DNA of 64,000 nucleotides from Vibrio agarilyticus (GTDB lineage Bacteria > Pseudomonadota > Gammaproteobacteria > Enterobacterales > Vibrionaceae). The stretch spans positions 186,001 to 250,000 of the forward strand of contig NZ_JABAIK010000006.1 of NCBI RefSeq assembly GCF_012641465.1. Direction: 5' to 3'. The notes beneath the pieces are model-generated. The model did not search any database. It saw nothing but the letters and a program-made list of their open reading frames with translations, and was not told the DNA's origin. The position numbers and the translations under genes were made by a program. Position 1 is the first letter of the stretch; each line of letters starts with the position of its first letter. Of this stretch, positions 10,302-20,161 are shown one piece after another.

Positions 10302-11276
10302 TCAAAGATCATCAATATAACCTAACGAGCGCAGCGCTCGTTCGTCATCAGCCCAGCCGGATTTTACTTTGACCCAAGTTTCAAGGTAAACCTTGCGACC
10401 AAACAGCTCTTCCATATCGAGACGCGCCTCGCGTCCGATAGTTTTGATCTTCTCCCCGCCTTTACCAATGACCATTTTCTTTTGACCACTGCGTTCAACC
10501 AAAATCAACGCGTTGATATGAAAACCGTCGGTTTCGGGGTTGTAATCAAAACGTTCGATTTCCACCGTCACCGAGTAAGGTAACTCGTCGCCGGTAAAGC
10601 GCATCAATTTTTCGCGAACAATCTCTGAGGCCATAAAACGCTGAGAGCGATCGGTCACATACTCTTCCGGAAAGTGATGTGTTGCTTTAGGTAAATGCTC
10701 ACGCACCAATTTACGCAAAACATCGATATTTTTACCGTGCTTGGCCGAAATTGGCACTACATCGACAAAGTTCATCTTTTGCGACAACGTCATCATGTGC
10801 TGCATCACTTCGGTGCGATCACCAACGTTATCGACTTTGTTGATGCAAAGTACCACGGGAAAATTCGATTTTTGCAGCTTGGTCAGAACCATCTCATCAT
10901 CGGCGGTCCAGTGGGTACCGTCGACCAGAAATAGCACCAAGTTAACATCGCTGAGCGATGAACTGGCCGCGCGGTTCATTAAACGGTTAATTGCGCGCTT
11001 TTCTTCAATGTGCAGCCCGGGGGTATCAACATAAATCGCTTGGTAATCGCCATCGGTTTCCACGCCCATAATACGGTGGCGTGTGGTTTGAGGCTTACGC
11101 GATGTAATGGAGATCTTCTGCCCCAGCAGCTTATTCAGTAACGTCGATTTGCCCACATTAGGGCGACCGACGATAGCAATAAAGCCACAATGCTCGTTTT
11201 CAGCCGAGCGTGGTTGGGGTTTTGATGCGAAAAACGCATCGATATCAAATGGAGTGTTATCTGTTGAATCAGCCAT
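10302..11276 (-). CDS. era: GTPase Era, 16S rRNA maturation
   Basis: Era is an essential GTPase that binds the 3' end of 16S rRNA and helps mature the 30S subunit. The 324-residue protein has a GTPase domain with G1 GRPNVGKS at 37-44, the G3 DTPGL and the G4 NKVD, then a C-terminal KH RNA-binding domain with [12 protein letters not shown] near 275. A roughly 25-residue N-terminal extension precedes the G domain, a little longer than E. coli Era (301 residues). Its ATG overlaps the end of rnc by 8 bases, so the two are co-translated, as in the classical rnc-era operon. Confidence 0.97.
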   Translation of the reverse strand: MADSTDNTPFDIDAFFASKPQPRSAENEHCGFIAIVGRPNVGKSTLLNKLLGQKISITSRKPQTTRHRIMGVETDGDYQAIYVDTPGLHIEEKRAINRLMNRAASSSLSDVNLVLFLVDGTHWTADDEMVLTKLQKSNFPVVLCINKVDNVGDRTEVMQHMMTLSQKMNFVDVVPISAKHGKNIDVLRKLVREHLPKATHHFPEEYVTDRSQRFMASEIVREKLMRFTGDELPYSVTVEIERFDYNPETDGFHINALILVERSGQKKMVIGKGGEKIKTIGREARLDMEELFGRKVYLETWVKVKSGWADDERALRSLGYIDDL

Positions 11277-11946
11277 GGTTCAATTGCTCTAGTGCCGTTT
11301 CTGCAGCCGCTTGCTCTGCCTTGCGGCGACTGGTACCTTTTCCGACCACAGGCTTATCCATACCTGCAACATGACACTCAACCGTAAATTCTTGGTTGTG
11401 CGCCTCACCTTTAATATTAGTCACTGTATATTCAGGTAGCGGTTTTCTGCGCCCTTGCAAGAACTCTTGCAATCGGGTTTTGGGATCTTTTTGTGACACG
11501 CCCGGCTTAATTGCCTCAAGACGACTTTGATACCACGCTAATACCGTGTGACGAGCCGCTTCGATGCCACTGTCGAGATAGATAGCTCCGATGATGGCTT
11601 CAACCGCGTCAGCTAAAATAGAATCGCGACGAAAACCGCCACTTTTCAGCTCACCTGGACCTAATTTTAAGTGATCTCCCAAGCCAAATTCGCGTCCCAA
11701 TTCCGCTAAGGTATGGCCACGAACCAAAGTGGCACGCATGCGGCTCATATCACCTTCATTCACTTTGGGAAAGCGTTGGTAAAGATCGTCAGCGATGACA
11801 AAACTTAAAATTGAATCGCCCAGAAACTCGAGACGTTCATTATGTTTACTGTGCGCACTGCGGTGCGTCAGCGCCAAACTCAAAAACTCAGCATCAACAA
11901 AGCGATAGCCAAGCTTGGTTTCTAATTTCTCTACTGGAGACGTCAT
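11269..11946 (-). CDS. rnc: ribonuclease III
   Basis: RNase III cuts double-stranded RNA, including the 30S rRNA precursor and many mRNAs. The 225-residue protein matches the E. coli length. The N-terminal nuclease domain carries the signature [13 protein letters not shown] (about residues 34-46) and the second acidic site [15 protein letters not shown] near 112-126. The C-terminal dsRNA-binding domain (about 155-223) ends with [19 protein letters not shown]. It heads the rnc-era unit; upstream is a repeat element, not another gene, so its link to lepB is loose. Confidence 0.97.
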   Translation of the reverse strand: MTSPVEKLETKLGYRFVDAEFLSLALTHRSAHSKHNERLEFLGDSILSFVIADDLYQRFPKVNEGDMSRMRATLVRGHTLAELGREFGLGDHLKLGPGELKSGGFRRDSILADAVEAIIGAIYLDSGIEAARHTVLAWYQSRLEAIKPGVSQKDPKTRLQEFLQGRRKPLPEYTVTNIKGEAHNQEFTVECHVAGMDKPVVGKGTSRRKAEQAAAETALEQLNHG

Positions 11947-11965
11947 ACTTACTCAATATTTAAAG

Positions 11966-12098
11966 GTAACCTAACCCACCCAACTTGACGTTACTGTGGT
12001 GTTGGCAAGCTCGCACAACGCTCATTACATAGCTATCTATGCTAAAAGCACTCGCTCGCTTGCCGCCCACCAGCTATTTCAAGCGGTGTAGGTATCGT
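11966..12098 (-). repeat. ERIC-like intergenic repeat, reverse orientation
   Basis: A copy of the dispersed repeat between lepB and rnc. It reads as the reverse of the copies at 18.0 and 61.7 kb: left arm with ACTTGACG, core CATAGCTATCTATG, and right arm GCTTGCCGCCCACCAGC, ending near GTGTAGGTATCG. The terminal TATACCC blocks are eroded. Confidence 0.6.
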
Positions 12099-12111
12099 TC
12101 GGTTCTAGGGC

Positions 12112-13011
12112 TTAATGAATCGCCCCAATGCGATTAAAGCGTACGCCTGTCGGCACCCATGTGGGTAAAATGCTTGACTCATCACGGTCAAATTCAAAGC
12201 TTATCCAAATCGCCACAGCTTTACCAACTAAGTTCTGCTCAGGTACAAAGCCCCAATAGCGACTATCGGCACTGTTATCGCGATTATCGCCCATAACGAA
12301 GTAGTGATCTTTTGGAACGATCCACTCGTTCATGCCCGGTCTCGGTTGATAAGCACTTACGCGGTCACGGCGCAGTGGGTTGACTAAGATTTCATGGGTC
12401 TGTTCACCCAACTTCTCGCTCATTTCAATCAGCGGTATGCCATCTTGAATAAACTCGCTCTCTTCGACCTGGCTCAGTGGCACAGGTTGACAGTCACGCG
12501 TTCCTTTAGGCTGTACACACAACTCTTTGTTTGCGTTGTAAATCACTTTATCGCCTGGAAGGCCGACAATGCGTTTTATGTAATCAATGTTCGGTTGCGG
12601 TGGGTATTTAAACACGGCAATATCGCCACGTTCTGGCTTACCCGTTTCGATAAGTTCAGCGCGAAATACGGGATCTTTGATGCCATAAGAGAACTTCTCA
12701 ACCAAAATAAAATCCCCCACCAATAGCGTTGGCATCATAGAGCCAGACGGAATTTGGAAGGGTTCATAAATGAAAGAGCGCAGCACCAACACAAAAGCGA
12801 TCACGGGAAAGATAGAGACGCTATTTTCAATCCACCAAGGCTGAGTTTGCATTTTCACTTTTGTCGCGTCGTCAAGCCCCGATTCGGTTTGCGCTTCCGC
12901 TTGTGCTAATTTCAGTTGGCGTTGCTTTGCAAACACCCACTTTTCCAGTGCCCAAACAATACCAGTAATGACGGTCACCAAAACTAGCAGAAGTGAAAAT
13001 GTATTTGCCAT
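12112..13011 (-). CDS. lepB: signal peptidase I LepB
   Basis: LepB removes signal peptides from exported proteins at the outer face of the inner membrane. The 299-residue protein has two N-terminal transmembrane helices (about 4-22 and 63-80). The periplasmic catalytic domain has the nucleophile Ser91 in PSGSMMPTL and the general base Lys146 in DYIKRIVGLPGD. The later box GDNRDNSADSRYWGFV near 240 is also present. It follows lepA on the minus strand, but two hairpins lie between them, so it may be only partly co-transcribed with lepA. Confidence 0.97.
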   Translation of the reverse strand: MANTFSLLLVLVTVITGIVWALEKWVFAKQRQLKLAQAEAQTESGLDDATKVKMQTQPWWIENSVSIFPVIAFVLVLRSFIYEPFQIPSGSMMPTLLVGDFILVEKFSYGIKDPVFRAELIETGKPERGDIAVFKYPPQPNIDYIKRIVGLPGDKVIYNANKELCVQPKGTRDCQPVPLSQVEESEFIQDGIPLIEMSEKLGEQTHEILVNPLRRDRVSAYQPRPGMNEWIVPKDHYFVMGDNRDNSADSRYWGFVPEQNLVGKAVAIWISFEFDRDESSILPTWVPTGVRFNRIGAIH

Positions 13012-13076
13012 TGATTTCCCTTATTAAGCAAAGCGCAAGCTCAATATCACTCAAAAAAGCGCTCAGAAAAACGAAA

Positions 13077-13101
13077 AGTGAAAGGACGAAGTCCTTTCAC
13101 T
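13077..13101 (-). terminator. terminator-like hairpin between lepA and lepB
   Basis: A perfect 11-bp stem, AGTGAAAGGAC with GTCCTTTCACT, around GAA. On the minus strand it is followed by TTTTCGTTTTTC. It would end or weaken lepA transcription before lepB. Confidence 0.65.
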
Positions 13102-13128
13102 CAACCGAGTTGCATAGATAATATTATG

Positions 13129-13151
13129 TTTCCGCCTAAAATAGGCGGAAA
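13129..13151. other. second hairpin in the lepA-lepB gap
   Basis: TTTCCGCC and GGCGGAAA form an 8-bp stem around TAAAATA, just past the lepA stop. There is no good T-run, so it may protect the mRNA end or stall polymerase before the stronger hairpin at 13077. Confidence 0.5.
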
Positions 13152-13164
13152 GGGCCGCGATTAA

Positions 13165-14958
13165 TTAATCTTTACCCACATGCAAGATGGCTAAGAACGC
13201 TTCTTGGGGTAACTCAACGTTACCAATTTGCTTCATGCGTTTCTTACCTTCTTTCTGCTTCTTCAGCAGTTTCTTCTTACGGCTCACGTCACCACCGTAA
13301 CATTTCGCCAGTACGTTCTTACGTAACTGCTTCACTGTTGAACGAGCAATAATGTGGTTGCCAATTGCCGCTTGAATCGCGATATCAAACATTTGGCGAG
13401 GAATGAACTCTTTCATTTTCTCAACCAGCAAGCGGCCACGAGTTTGTGACTGATCTTTGTGCGTGATAATCGCAAGCGCGTCCACTTTATCGCCGTTGAG
13501 CAACACGTCAACGCGAACCATGTTCGACTCTTCAAAACGCTGGAAGTTGTAATCCAACGACGCGTAACCCCGTGACGTCGATTTCAAACGGTCAAAGAAG
13601 TCTAGAACCACTTCTGCCATCGGAATGTCATAGGTCAGTGCGACTTGGTTACCATGGTAAACCATGTCGACTTGAACACCACGTTTTTCAATACACAAGG
13701 TGATCACATTGCCGAGGTAATCCGATGGTACCAAAATGTTACAACGGGCAATCGGCTCGCGGATCTCTTTAATGTCATTTACCGCTGGCAATTTCGCTGG
13801 GCTGTCGACATACAAAATTTCATTATTATTTTGCACAACCTCATACACTACTGTTGGCGCAGTGGTGATAAGGTCAAGATCGTACTCACGCTCTAGACGC
13901 TCTTGAATGATCTCCATGTGCAACATGCCAAGGAAACCACAACGGAAACCAAAGCCCAGTGCAGCTGAGTTCTCTGGTTCATAAAAGAGCGATGCATCGT
14001 TCAGGCTAAGCTTTCCTAGTGCATCACGAAACGCTTCATAGTCGTCCGATGATACGGGGAATAGGCCGGCATATACCTGCGGTTTGACCTTTTTAAAGCC
14101 CGGTAACGGTTTTTCAGCGCCATGCTTAGCCAGTGTCAGTGTATCACCGACGGGCGCGCCCAAAATGTCTTTGATACCACAAACCACCCAGCCTACTTCA
14201 CCGGTACGCAATACGTCAGTGTCGACTTGCTTAGGCGTAAAGATACCAAGACGGTCCACACCCCAGATTTGGCCAGTGCTCATCACCTTAATTTTGTCGT
14301 TTTTCTTCAATACGCCATTTTTAATCCGTACCAAAGAAACCACGCCAAGGTAGTTATCGAACCAAGAGTCAATGATAAGCGCTTGCAGCGGCGCGTCAGG
14401 ATCGCCTTCTGGCGCTGGGATCGCTGAGACAATTTTTTCTAGAACATCATCAACGCCCAAACCAGTTTTGGCGCTGCAACGCACTGCATCAATCGCGTCA
14501 ATACCAACAATATCTTCAATCTCTTCGGCAACACGCTCAGGATCAGCAGCTGGCAAGTCAATCTTGTTTAAGATTGGCACAACCTCAAGATCCATCTCAA
14601 TGGCGGTGTAACAGTTAGCTAGTGTTTGCGCTTCAACGCCTTGACCTGCGTCGACAACGAGCAGTGCCCCTTCACACGCAGCCAAAGAGCGTGATACTTC
14701 ATAAGCAAAGTCGACGTGTCCTGGAGTATCGATGAAGTTTAATTGGTAGGTTTCACCATCTTTGGCAGTGTAGTTTAGCGTCACACTCTGAGATTTGATG
14801 GTGATACCGCGCTCGCGCTCAAGATCCATAGAATCGAGAACTTGCTCGGCCATTTCACGGTCACTCAAGCCACCACACACTTGAATTAAGCGGTCTGATA
14901 GCGTGGATTTACCATGGTCGATATGGGCGATGATCGAAAAGTTACGAATGTGCTTCAT
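13165..14958 (-). CDS. lepA: elongation factor 4 (LepA), ribosome-associated GTPase
   Basis: LepA/EF4 is a translational GTPase that acts in ribosome back-translocation and 30S assembly. The 597-residue protein is full length. The G domain starts at residue 1 with [18 protein letters not shown] (G1), followed by RGITIKSQ (G2), DTPGHVDF (G3) and NKIDLP (G4). EF-G-like domains II, III and V follow, and the family-specific C-terminal domain ends in [19 protein letters not shown] near 560-580. It is followed by lepB, as in E. coli, and preceded by rseC after a 113-bp gap, so the block from rpoE to acpS keeps the enterobacterial order. Confidence 0.98.
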   Translation of the reverse strand: MKHIRNFSIIAHIDHGKSTLSDRLIQVCGGLSDREMAEQVLDSMDLERERGITIKSQSVTLNYTAKDGETYQLNFIDTPGHVDFAYEVSRSLAACEGALLVVDAGQGVEAQTLANCYTAIEMDLEVVPILNKIDLPAADPERVAEEIEDIVGIDAIDAVRCSAKTGLGVDDVLEKIVSAIPAPEGDPDAPLQALIIDSWFDNYLGVVSLVRIKNGVLKKNDKIKVMSTGQIWGVDRLGIFTPKQVDTDVLRTGEVGWVVCGIKDILGAPVGDTLTLAKHGAEKPLPGFKKVKPQVYAGLFPVSSDDYEAFRDALGKLSLNDASLFYEPENSAALGFGFRCGFLGMLHMEIIQERLEREYDLDLITTAPTVVYEVVQNNNEILYVDSPAKLPAVNDIKEIREPIARCNILVPSDYLGNVITLCIEKRGVQVDMVYHGNQVALTYDIPMAEVVLDFFDRLKSTSRGYASLDYNFQRFEESNMVRVDVLLNGDKVDALAIITHKDQSQTRGRLLVEKMKEFIPRQMFDIAIQAAIGNHIIARSTVKQLRKNVLAKCYGGDVSRKKKLLKKQKEGKKRMKQIGNVELPQEAFLAILHVGKD

Positions 14959-15071
14959 AGGTTCGGTGTGACTAAACTCGTTAAATCTGAAACCAAAAGA
15001 CTCAATTGGGTAACTTGAGCCTCAATAAATTTGGCAGATTCTACCCAATTTCATCGCAAGACGCATCATCT

Positions 15072-15551
15072 TTAGGCGATAGGTTCGCCAAGCACTCTTA
15101 GCAATGAGACGAATTGTTGCGAACGCTCAGCAAAGCGGTGTGAGAAAAACTTGGCGCAGCGGTAACCGAAATACCCGCCCAAAGCGCCACATACAATGAC
15201 GGGAAGCTCACCAAAGTTTAGAGCTTTCACAAGTCCCCACTGACCCAATAATGCCCCAATAAGCAACCCTAACAGTGGCAATAGGTAGACCAACAGTGCG
15301 GATTGCAACAAAGGCCCTTCCGGCAAACCAATTTCGACTATCTGGCCTACCTTTAATGGATTTTTTGTGTGAAGACGCCACTGGTGCGTTTTATTACCAA
15401 TGGCTTTGGTGACGATGCCGGTGCCACAAGAGTGATTTGACGCGCAGCTTTGACAGCTGGTTTGCTGCTGACAGCTCACCTCAACGTCAAAGCCAAGCTG
15501 CCCATCATGAGATGGGCGCACAAGTGTCACAGTCGCCAATGCAGTCATCAT
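15072..15551 (-). CDS. rseC: SoxR-reducing / sigma-E regulatory protein RseC
   Basis: RseC is a small inner-membrane protein encoded with rpoE; in E. coli it modestly affects sigma-E and takes part in reducing SoxR. The 159-residue protein has a cytoplasmic N-terminal part with a cysteine cluster (CQQQTSCQSCASNHSCGTG, about residues 27-45), two transmembrane helices near 85-105 and 107-128, and a short C-terminal tail. It overlaps rseB by 4 bases. A SoxR-type regulator is encoded 46 kb away in this window, a possible partner for the reducing role. Confidence 0.93.
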   Translation of the reverse strand: MMTALATVTLVRPSHDGQLGFDVEVSCQQQTSCQSCASNHSCGTGIVTKAIGNKTHQWRLHTKNPLKVGQIVEIGLPEGPLLQSALLVYLLPLLGLLIGALLGQWGLVKALNFGELPVIVCGALGGYFGYRCAKFFSHRFAERSQQFVSLLRVLGEPIA

Positions 15552-16519
15552 GGCTGAGCTAACTCGGTATTCGGCGTTTTAAAACTGACTGACTGTGCGA
15601 TACGCTGCGCAGTCGCTGGCGGAATATCACCGACAACCGTAATTTCGTGCCCGCCTTTAACCACACTGTGTAGTGTGCGCCGCCCTTGTCGAATCAACTG
15701 CCCTTTCATCGAGTGGCTATCTTTGTTAGCAACATAAACGGAAAAACTAAACAGACCATCACTGTAGAGCTGGCTCTCTACCATCTGTTCAGTAACCGCC
15801 AAACGATAACGATTCAACTCATTAGGGACAAACCCTTGCGGCACCCAATTAACCTGCCAATGACTTTGGGCAAATTCGGCCGCTGGCAATTGCAGAACTT
15901 GGGGTAACTCGGCGTTATCCAACGGGCTCATCAACTCGGCAATTTTAGGGCTAACAGCGTAGGAGACCGTTCGATATTGTTCCAGCACTTCGCCATCGCG
16001 ATCGACCAAATCGGCGCGCAGTGGCAACTTAGAGCCTTCATCAATCCAGACGATATAGGAATAGCGCAAGCCATCTTTGGGCACAATGCGCAGCACTTGT
16101 GATGGTGCGCCAGCCTCGCGAGCTCGCCCCACTTGAATGTAATCGTAGTACTGCTTCAAGGTGTCAATATCGGCATTAAGCAAAGGCATCATAGGGGCGA
16201 TCATTTTGCCCGATTCTATCGTAAACGGTTCGTTGCCCGTTTCGATATAACTGACCTCACGCCCACGACGAATCACTTCTCGAATTGGCCCACTGAGATA
16301 CATCAAGTGCGCCAACTCTTTACTCTCTCGATTGGCGTGGCGATAGAGCAAGGGTTCAATGCTGTTTTGTTTAATCAGCATGTAGGAGAGCTCATAACTC
16401 AGCTCATGAGACGCTTGGCTCATCTCATGTAACAATGCCTCTGCAGGCTGTTCGCTTGCAAAGGCATTAAACGCAGTTGCACTAAACAGAGCGCAAACAC
16501 TGATCAAAATTTTATTCAT
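15548..16519 (-). CDS. rseB: sigma-E regulatory protein RseB
   Basis: RseB is a periplasmic protein that binds RseA and protects it from DegS until lipopolysaccharide or misfolded porins displace it. The 323-residue protein has a cleavable signal peptide (about residues 1-21, cut after NAFA). It then has the MucB/RseB two-domain body, a lipoprotein-carrier-like fold followed by the smaller RseA-binding domain. It overlaps rseA by 4 bases upstream and rseC by 4 bases downstream, so all three Rse proteins are translationally coupled. Confidence 0.95.
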   Translation of the reverse strand: MNKILISVCALFSATAFNAFASEQPAEALLHEMSQASHELSYELSYMLIKQNSIEPLLYRHANRESKELAHLMYLSGPIREVIRRGREVSYIETGNEPFTIESGKMIAPMMPLLNADIDTLKQYYDYIQVGRAREAGAPSQVLRIVPKDGLRYSYIVWIDEGSKLPLRADLVDRDGEVLEQYRTVSYAVSPKIAELMSPLDNAELPQVLQLPAAEFAQSHWQVNWVPQGFVPNELNRYRLAVTEQMVESQLYSDGLFSFSVYVANKDSHSMKGQLIRQGRRTLHSVVKGGHEITVVGDIPPATAQRIAQSVSFKTPNTELAQP

Positions 16520-17133
16520 TCAATATCCGCAGAATGAGTATCTTGGTGCGCTGTATGGTCGTCACCATTAAGGCGCAGTTGCAATTCGTAATCGTGCAGC
16601 ATCGCTTGAATACGTTTATGCCGCTCTTGGATTTGCGCTTCACTGCCACGCTCAGGGGCATGACCTTTTATATAACTTACAGGCTCAACACTTCCAGCAA
16701 ATGGCACCGTTTCTAACACAGGTAAGTCTGTCACAGGCATAACCTCTTGGCCCGATTCACCGCTGTACTGCTGCACACCGAAAATCACCACCAAGGACAC
16801 GCTTGCCGCAATCGCCACCTGCCCCATTTGGTGCATCCAACCAGGCCAGTTGCGCTTTGCCTGCTGAGGCGTCGGTTGCGACTCCAGCAAAGGCACCGCA
16901 GCGCTAACAGCGCCCTGACGAGTGTGTGGCAGTTCATCTTCCAACGCTAGCGCGACTCGCTCAGCAATATTCCATTCAGGGTGTGCTGGCGCCTCACCAC
17001 GCATCACATCACCGATCAGGTGATAATTTTGCCAAATAGTACGCTTTGTCTCATCGTTTTCAAGCGACTGAATCAGCGCCTTGTCGATGACTTCTCCATC
17101 CATGAGCGCTGAAAGTTGTTCTTTGTCAGCCAT
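16516..17133 (-). CDS. rseA: anti-sigma-E factor RseA
   Basis: RseA spans the inner membrane and holds sigma-E inactive until DegS and RseP cleave it during envelope stress. The 205-residue protein has the N-terminal cytoplasmic sigma-binding domain (MADKEQLSALMDGEVID...), a single transmembrane helix near 106-123, and a periplasmic C-terminal part that binds RseB. I choose the ATG at 17133 over a start four codons upstream because MADKEQLSALMDGE is the typical family beginning. It lies 44 bp after rpoE. Confidence 0.95.
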   Translation of the reverse strand: MADKEQLSALMDGEVIDKALIQSLENDETKRTIWQNYHLIGDVMRGEAPAHPEWNIAERVALALEDELPHTRQGAVSAAVPLLESQPTPQQAKRNWPGWMHQMGQVAIAASVSLVVIFGVQQYSGESGQEVMPVTDLPVLETVPFAGSVEPVSYIKGHAPERGSEAQIQERHKRIQAMLHDYELQLRLNGDDHTAHQDTHSADIE

Positions 17134-17177
17134 TATCTTCACCATTAATTCGTTTGGTTAATGTGACCGTTAATCAA

Positions 17178-17756
17178 TTAACGCTGCAATAGCGGTTGAA
17201 TTTTTCGTTCTACCGCTTCTCTCGCACGGAAAATACGTGAGCGCACCGTTCCAACTGGACAATCCATGACTTCCGCGATCTCTTCATAACTCAAGCCATC
17301 CAGTTCGCGTAACGTGACGGCTGTTTTCAAGTCTTCAGGCAGCGCATCAATGGCACTAAATACCACGCGCTTCAATTCATTGGACAACGCCAAATTCTCT
17401 GGGTTCGAAATTTCTTTCAACGCACTGCCGGTTTCATAAAATTCAGCATCATCGGCGTCTACATCCGTCGCTGGTGGTCTACGACTTTGCGCCACAATGT
17501 GATTCTTTGCCGTGTTCACCGCGATGCGATACAACCAGGTATAAAAGGCACTTTCGCCACGAAAACTGGGAATCGCTCGGTATGCTTTAATAAACGCTTC
17601 TTGCGCTACATCAGGCACGTCACCCGGATTACTGATGTATCTGGAAATAAGATTACATACCTTATTTTGGTATTTAGAGACCAAAAGGTTAAATGCTTGC
17701 TTATCGCCACTCTGAACTCGCTCAATCAAGACTTGATCGGTCAACTGCTCGTTCAT
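17178..17756 (-). CDS. rpoE: RNA polymerase sigma factor RpoE (sigma-E)
   Basis: Sigma-E directs transcription of the envelope-stress regulon. The 192-residue ECF sigma factor has region 2 (about residues 25-92, including YQNKVCNLISRYI and FIKAYRAIPSFRGESAFYTWLYRIAVN), a linker, and region 4 (about 130-185), whose helix-turn-helix has YEEIAEVMDCPVGTVRSRIFRAREA. It is the first gene of rpoE-rseA-rseB-rseC. A sigma-E-type promoter lies about 120 bases upstream, fitting autoregulation. Confidence 0.98.
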   Translation of the reverse strand: MNEQLTDQVLIERVQSGDKQAFNLLVSKYQNKVCNLISRYISNPGDVPDVAQEAFIKAYRAIPSFRGESAFYTWLYRIAVNTAKNHIVAQSRRPPATDVDADDAEFYETGSALKEISNPENLALSNELKRVVFSAIDALPEDLKTAVTLRELDGLSYEEIAEVMDCPVGTVRSRIFRAREAVERKIQPLLQR

Positions 17757-17872
17757 GCGAGCGAATACTCCTGTTTATGCTCCTCAACTACGCAACGAAT
17801 ACCGTCGCTTGCCGAAAATGAGGAATTATTATTCGAAATGTACTATTGACACTACTCACTGGTTGAGCACTA

Positions 17873-17901
17873 TTGTGACTCGTTGCTCAAACAAAAGTTC
17901 C
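17873..17901 (-). promoter_or_regulatory. sigma-E-type promoter of rpoE
   Basis: On the minus strand GGAACTT (17895-17901) is followed after 16 bases by TCACAA (17873-17878). The -35 matches the sigma-E consensus GGAACTT exactly and the spacing is right; the -10 is a weaker match to TCTRA/TCAAA. It explains positive autoregulation of rpoE. Confidence 0.65.
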
Positions 17902-18000
17902 AAGCAGTTCAATTTTTTTCTCAACCAAGCCGCACAATGTGATGTAATACAACGCAGAGCACAAACATGGCGATATATGAACTACTTAACTTGGTTCGAG

Positions 18001-18130
18001 TATATACCCAAACGACGTGATGTTGCAGTCGGCGGCAAACGAACAAAGCCTCTGAGCATAGATATGCTATGTGATGAGGTTTGTGAGTGCCAGTCAACAA
18101 CGCTGCAACTTCAAGTGGGAAGGGGCTACC
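18001..18130 (+). repeat. ERIC-like intergenic repeat, full copy
   Basis: This copy runs from TATATACCCAAACGACGTG to CTTCAAGTGGGAAGGGG. The core is CTCTGAGCATAGATATGC then TATGTGATGAGGTTTGTGAG. Left and right ends are imperfect inverted complements. It has no CACTTCGTGAA unit in the core, unlike the copies at 22.1, 45.4 and 61.7 kb. Confidence 0.8.
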
Positions 18131-18399
18131 ATGCTGCAAGAAAGCAGCGCCGTTGACAAACACTTCTTTTGTGAATTGATGTCAGCATAATGAAATTGGC
18201 CACGGCTAAACCCAATTCATGGACTTACCGCGCGCCAATCACCTTGATGGTTGAGCTCAGCGTGTCACCCATGCACATGGAGCGTCATTAGTATTTAGGA
18301 TCGCAAGATCTGAAAATAATGTCGAAGTAGGGACTCCAAAAACAGTGGGAATAGCAAAGCGAGTCGGAGGGACTCGTTTCAGTCAGGATCAAACAAATT

Positions 18400-20025
18400 A
18401 TGAATCAAACTCGTGAACATCAATGTGATGTGCTCGTTGTCGGTAGCGGCGCTGCTGGCCTATCGTTAGCACTTCGTGTGGCTAACCACTGCAAAGTCGT
18501 CGTTCTCAGCAAAGGGCCACGCAGTGAAGGCGCAACATTTTACGCTCAAGGCGGCATTGCTGCGGTTTTTGACGAAACCGACAGCGTTGACTCTCATGTC
18601 CAAGATACTCAGATTGCCGGTGGCGGCATTTGCGAAGAGGCGACCGTTCGCTTTATTGCGGAAAACGCAAAAGAGTGCGTACAGTGGCTCATTGACGGTG
18701 GTGTGCCTTTTGACCGCGAGGAGGATGACAGTGACGACGCGCCACGCTACCACCTAACTCGAGAAGGTGGCCACAGCCATCGCCGAATCTTACACGCAGC
18801 GGATGCCACCGGTATGGCCATGCAAACATCCCTGCAAGATAACGCGCACAACCATCCTAACATTACCGTGCTTGAGCGCCACAATGCGTTGGATTTGATC
18901 ACCGAAGATAAAATCGGCGGTGACAAAAATACGGTGATTGGCGCTTACATCTGGAACCGTAATGAAGAGCATGTCGAAACCGTACGCGCCAAATTTGTCG
19001 TACTCGCCACGGGTGGGGCATCAAAAGTGTACCAATACACTTCCAATCCTGATGTGTCTTCGGGTGACGGTATTGCGATTGCTTGGCGTGCGGGCTGCCG
19101 CGTGGCCAACATGGAGTTCAATCAATTTCACCCAACGTGCCTTTATCACCCCGAAGCACGTAACTTTTTGCTGACCGAAGCCCTTCGTGGTGAAGGCGCC
19201 TACCTACGTCGCCCTGATGGCAGCCGATTTATGCCTGATTTTGATGCGCGCGAAGAGCTGGCCCCGCGCGATGTGGTGGCTCGAGCTATCGACTATGAAA
19301 TGAAACGTTTGGGCGCAGATTGTATGTATCTTGACATCAGTCACAAGCCTGCGGATTTTATCAAGAAACATTTTCCGACCATCTTTGCCCGCTTGCTGGA
19401 TTTGGGCATCGACATGACCAAAGAATCGATTCCCATCGTGCCAGCGGCGCACTACACCTGTGGTGGCGTGATGGTCGATACGCAAGGTCGCACTGATTTA
19501 AACAATCTGTATGCCATTGGTGAAGTGAGCTATACCGGACTTCACGGCGCGAATCGTATGGCATCCAACTCGCTGCTCGAGTGTGTGGTTTACGCCTGGT
19601 CTGCGGCCAAAGACATTTTAGGCCGTTACCAAAACGTGGCGTTACCCGCAACGTTGCCACAATGGGATGAGAGCCAAGTGAGCAACAGTGATGAAGAGGT
19701 GGTGATTCAGCATAACTGGCATGAATTGCGACTCTTTATGTGGGATTACATGGGTATTGTGCGCACTGACAAACGATTGGCTCGCGCGCTGCGTCGCATT
19801 CAGCTGTTACAACAAGAGACCCATGAGTACTACAGTCATTTTCGAGTCTCAAATAACTTGCTTGAGCTGCGTAACTTATTGCAGGTCGCTGAGCTGATGG
19901 TGCGCTGCGCGATGCAACGTAAAGAGAGCCGTGGCTTGCACTATACTCTCGACTATCCAGACGCACTGCCTGTTAGTGGACCAACCATTTTAACGCCTGA
20001 CAACCAAGAGTCGAAAACGGCATAG
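18400..20025 (+). CDS. nadB: L-aspartate oxidase NadB
   Basis: NadB oxidises L-aspartate to iminoaspartate, the first step of de novo NAD synthesis, using FAD. The 541-residue flavoprotein begins with the dinucleotide-binding [15 protein letters not shown] (residues 12-26). It has the succinate-dehydrogenase-like THVQ/GGIAAV and [12 protein letters not shown] active-site segments. The capping region follows, then the C-terminal FAD box [14 protein letters not shown] near residue 385. The start ATG is preceded by AGGAT. It is transcribed away from rpoE and ends in a long stem-loop. Confidence 0.97.
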   Translation: MNQTREHQCDVLVVGSGAAGLSLALRVANHCKVVVLSKGPRSEGATFYAQGGIAAVFDETDSVDSHVQDTQIAGGGICEEATVRFIAENAKECVQWLIDGGVPFDREEDDSDDAPRYHLTREGGHSHRRILHAADATGMAMQTSLQDNAHNHPNITVLERHNALDLITEDKIGGDKNTVIGAYIWNRNEEHVETVRAKFVVLATGGASKVYQYTSNPDVSSGDGIAIAWRAGCRVANMEFNQFHPTCLYHPEARNFLLTEALRGEGAYLRRPDGSRFMPDFDAREELAPRDVVARAIDYEMKRLGADCMYLDISHKPADFIKKHFPTIFARLLDLGIDMTKESIPIVPAAHYTCGGVMVDTQGRTDLNNLYAIGEVSYTGLHGANRMASNSLLECVVYAWSAAKDILGRYQNVALPATLPQWDESQVSNSDEEVVIQHNWHELRLFMWDYMGIVRTDKRLARALRRIQLLQQETHEYYSHFRVSNNLLELRNLLQVAELMVRCAMQRKESRGLHYTLDYPDALPVSGPTILTPDNQESKTA

Positions 20026-20044
20026 TCCAAACGCGGCCTTTAAA

Positions 20045-20087
20045 AATAAGCCAAGCCTTGATGCTGATGCGTTTCGCTTGGCTTATT
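20045..20087 (+). terminator. stem-loop after nadB
   Basis: A 12-bp perfect stem, AATAAGCCAAGC with GCTTGGCTTATT, and a 19-base loop, 20 bases after the nadB stop. The T-run after it is short, so termination may be partial. Confidence 0.6.
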
Positions 20088-20111
20088 TGTCGCAATATCC
20101 CCAAGTGACTT

Positions 20112-20152
20112 CAATATATACCCTTTTCGCTTGAAGCTTCCCAGTGCCTTGA
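20112..20152. repeat. truncated repeat fragment
   Basis: The segment with ATATACCCTTTTCGCTTGAAG resembles a terminal arm of the dispersed repeat; the rest of the element is missing. It lies between the convergent nadB and ygfX. Confidence 0.4.
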
Positions 20153-20161
20153 GTATCGAAA

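Larger units (their letters stand above)
17757..18399. other. intergenic region between divergent rpoE and nadB
   Basis: A 643-bp gap without a convincing gene. Its left part holds the rpoE leader and the sigma-E-type promoter (17873-17901). Its middle holds a full repeat element (18001-18130). The right part should carry the nadB promoter; I see AGGAT before the nadB ATG and small dyads (GATCGCAAGATC; GAGTCGGAGGGACTC) but no clear -35/-10 pair. Confidence 0.6.
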
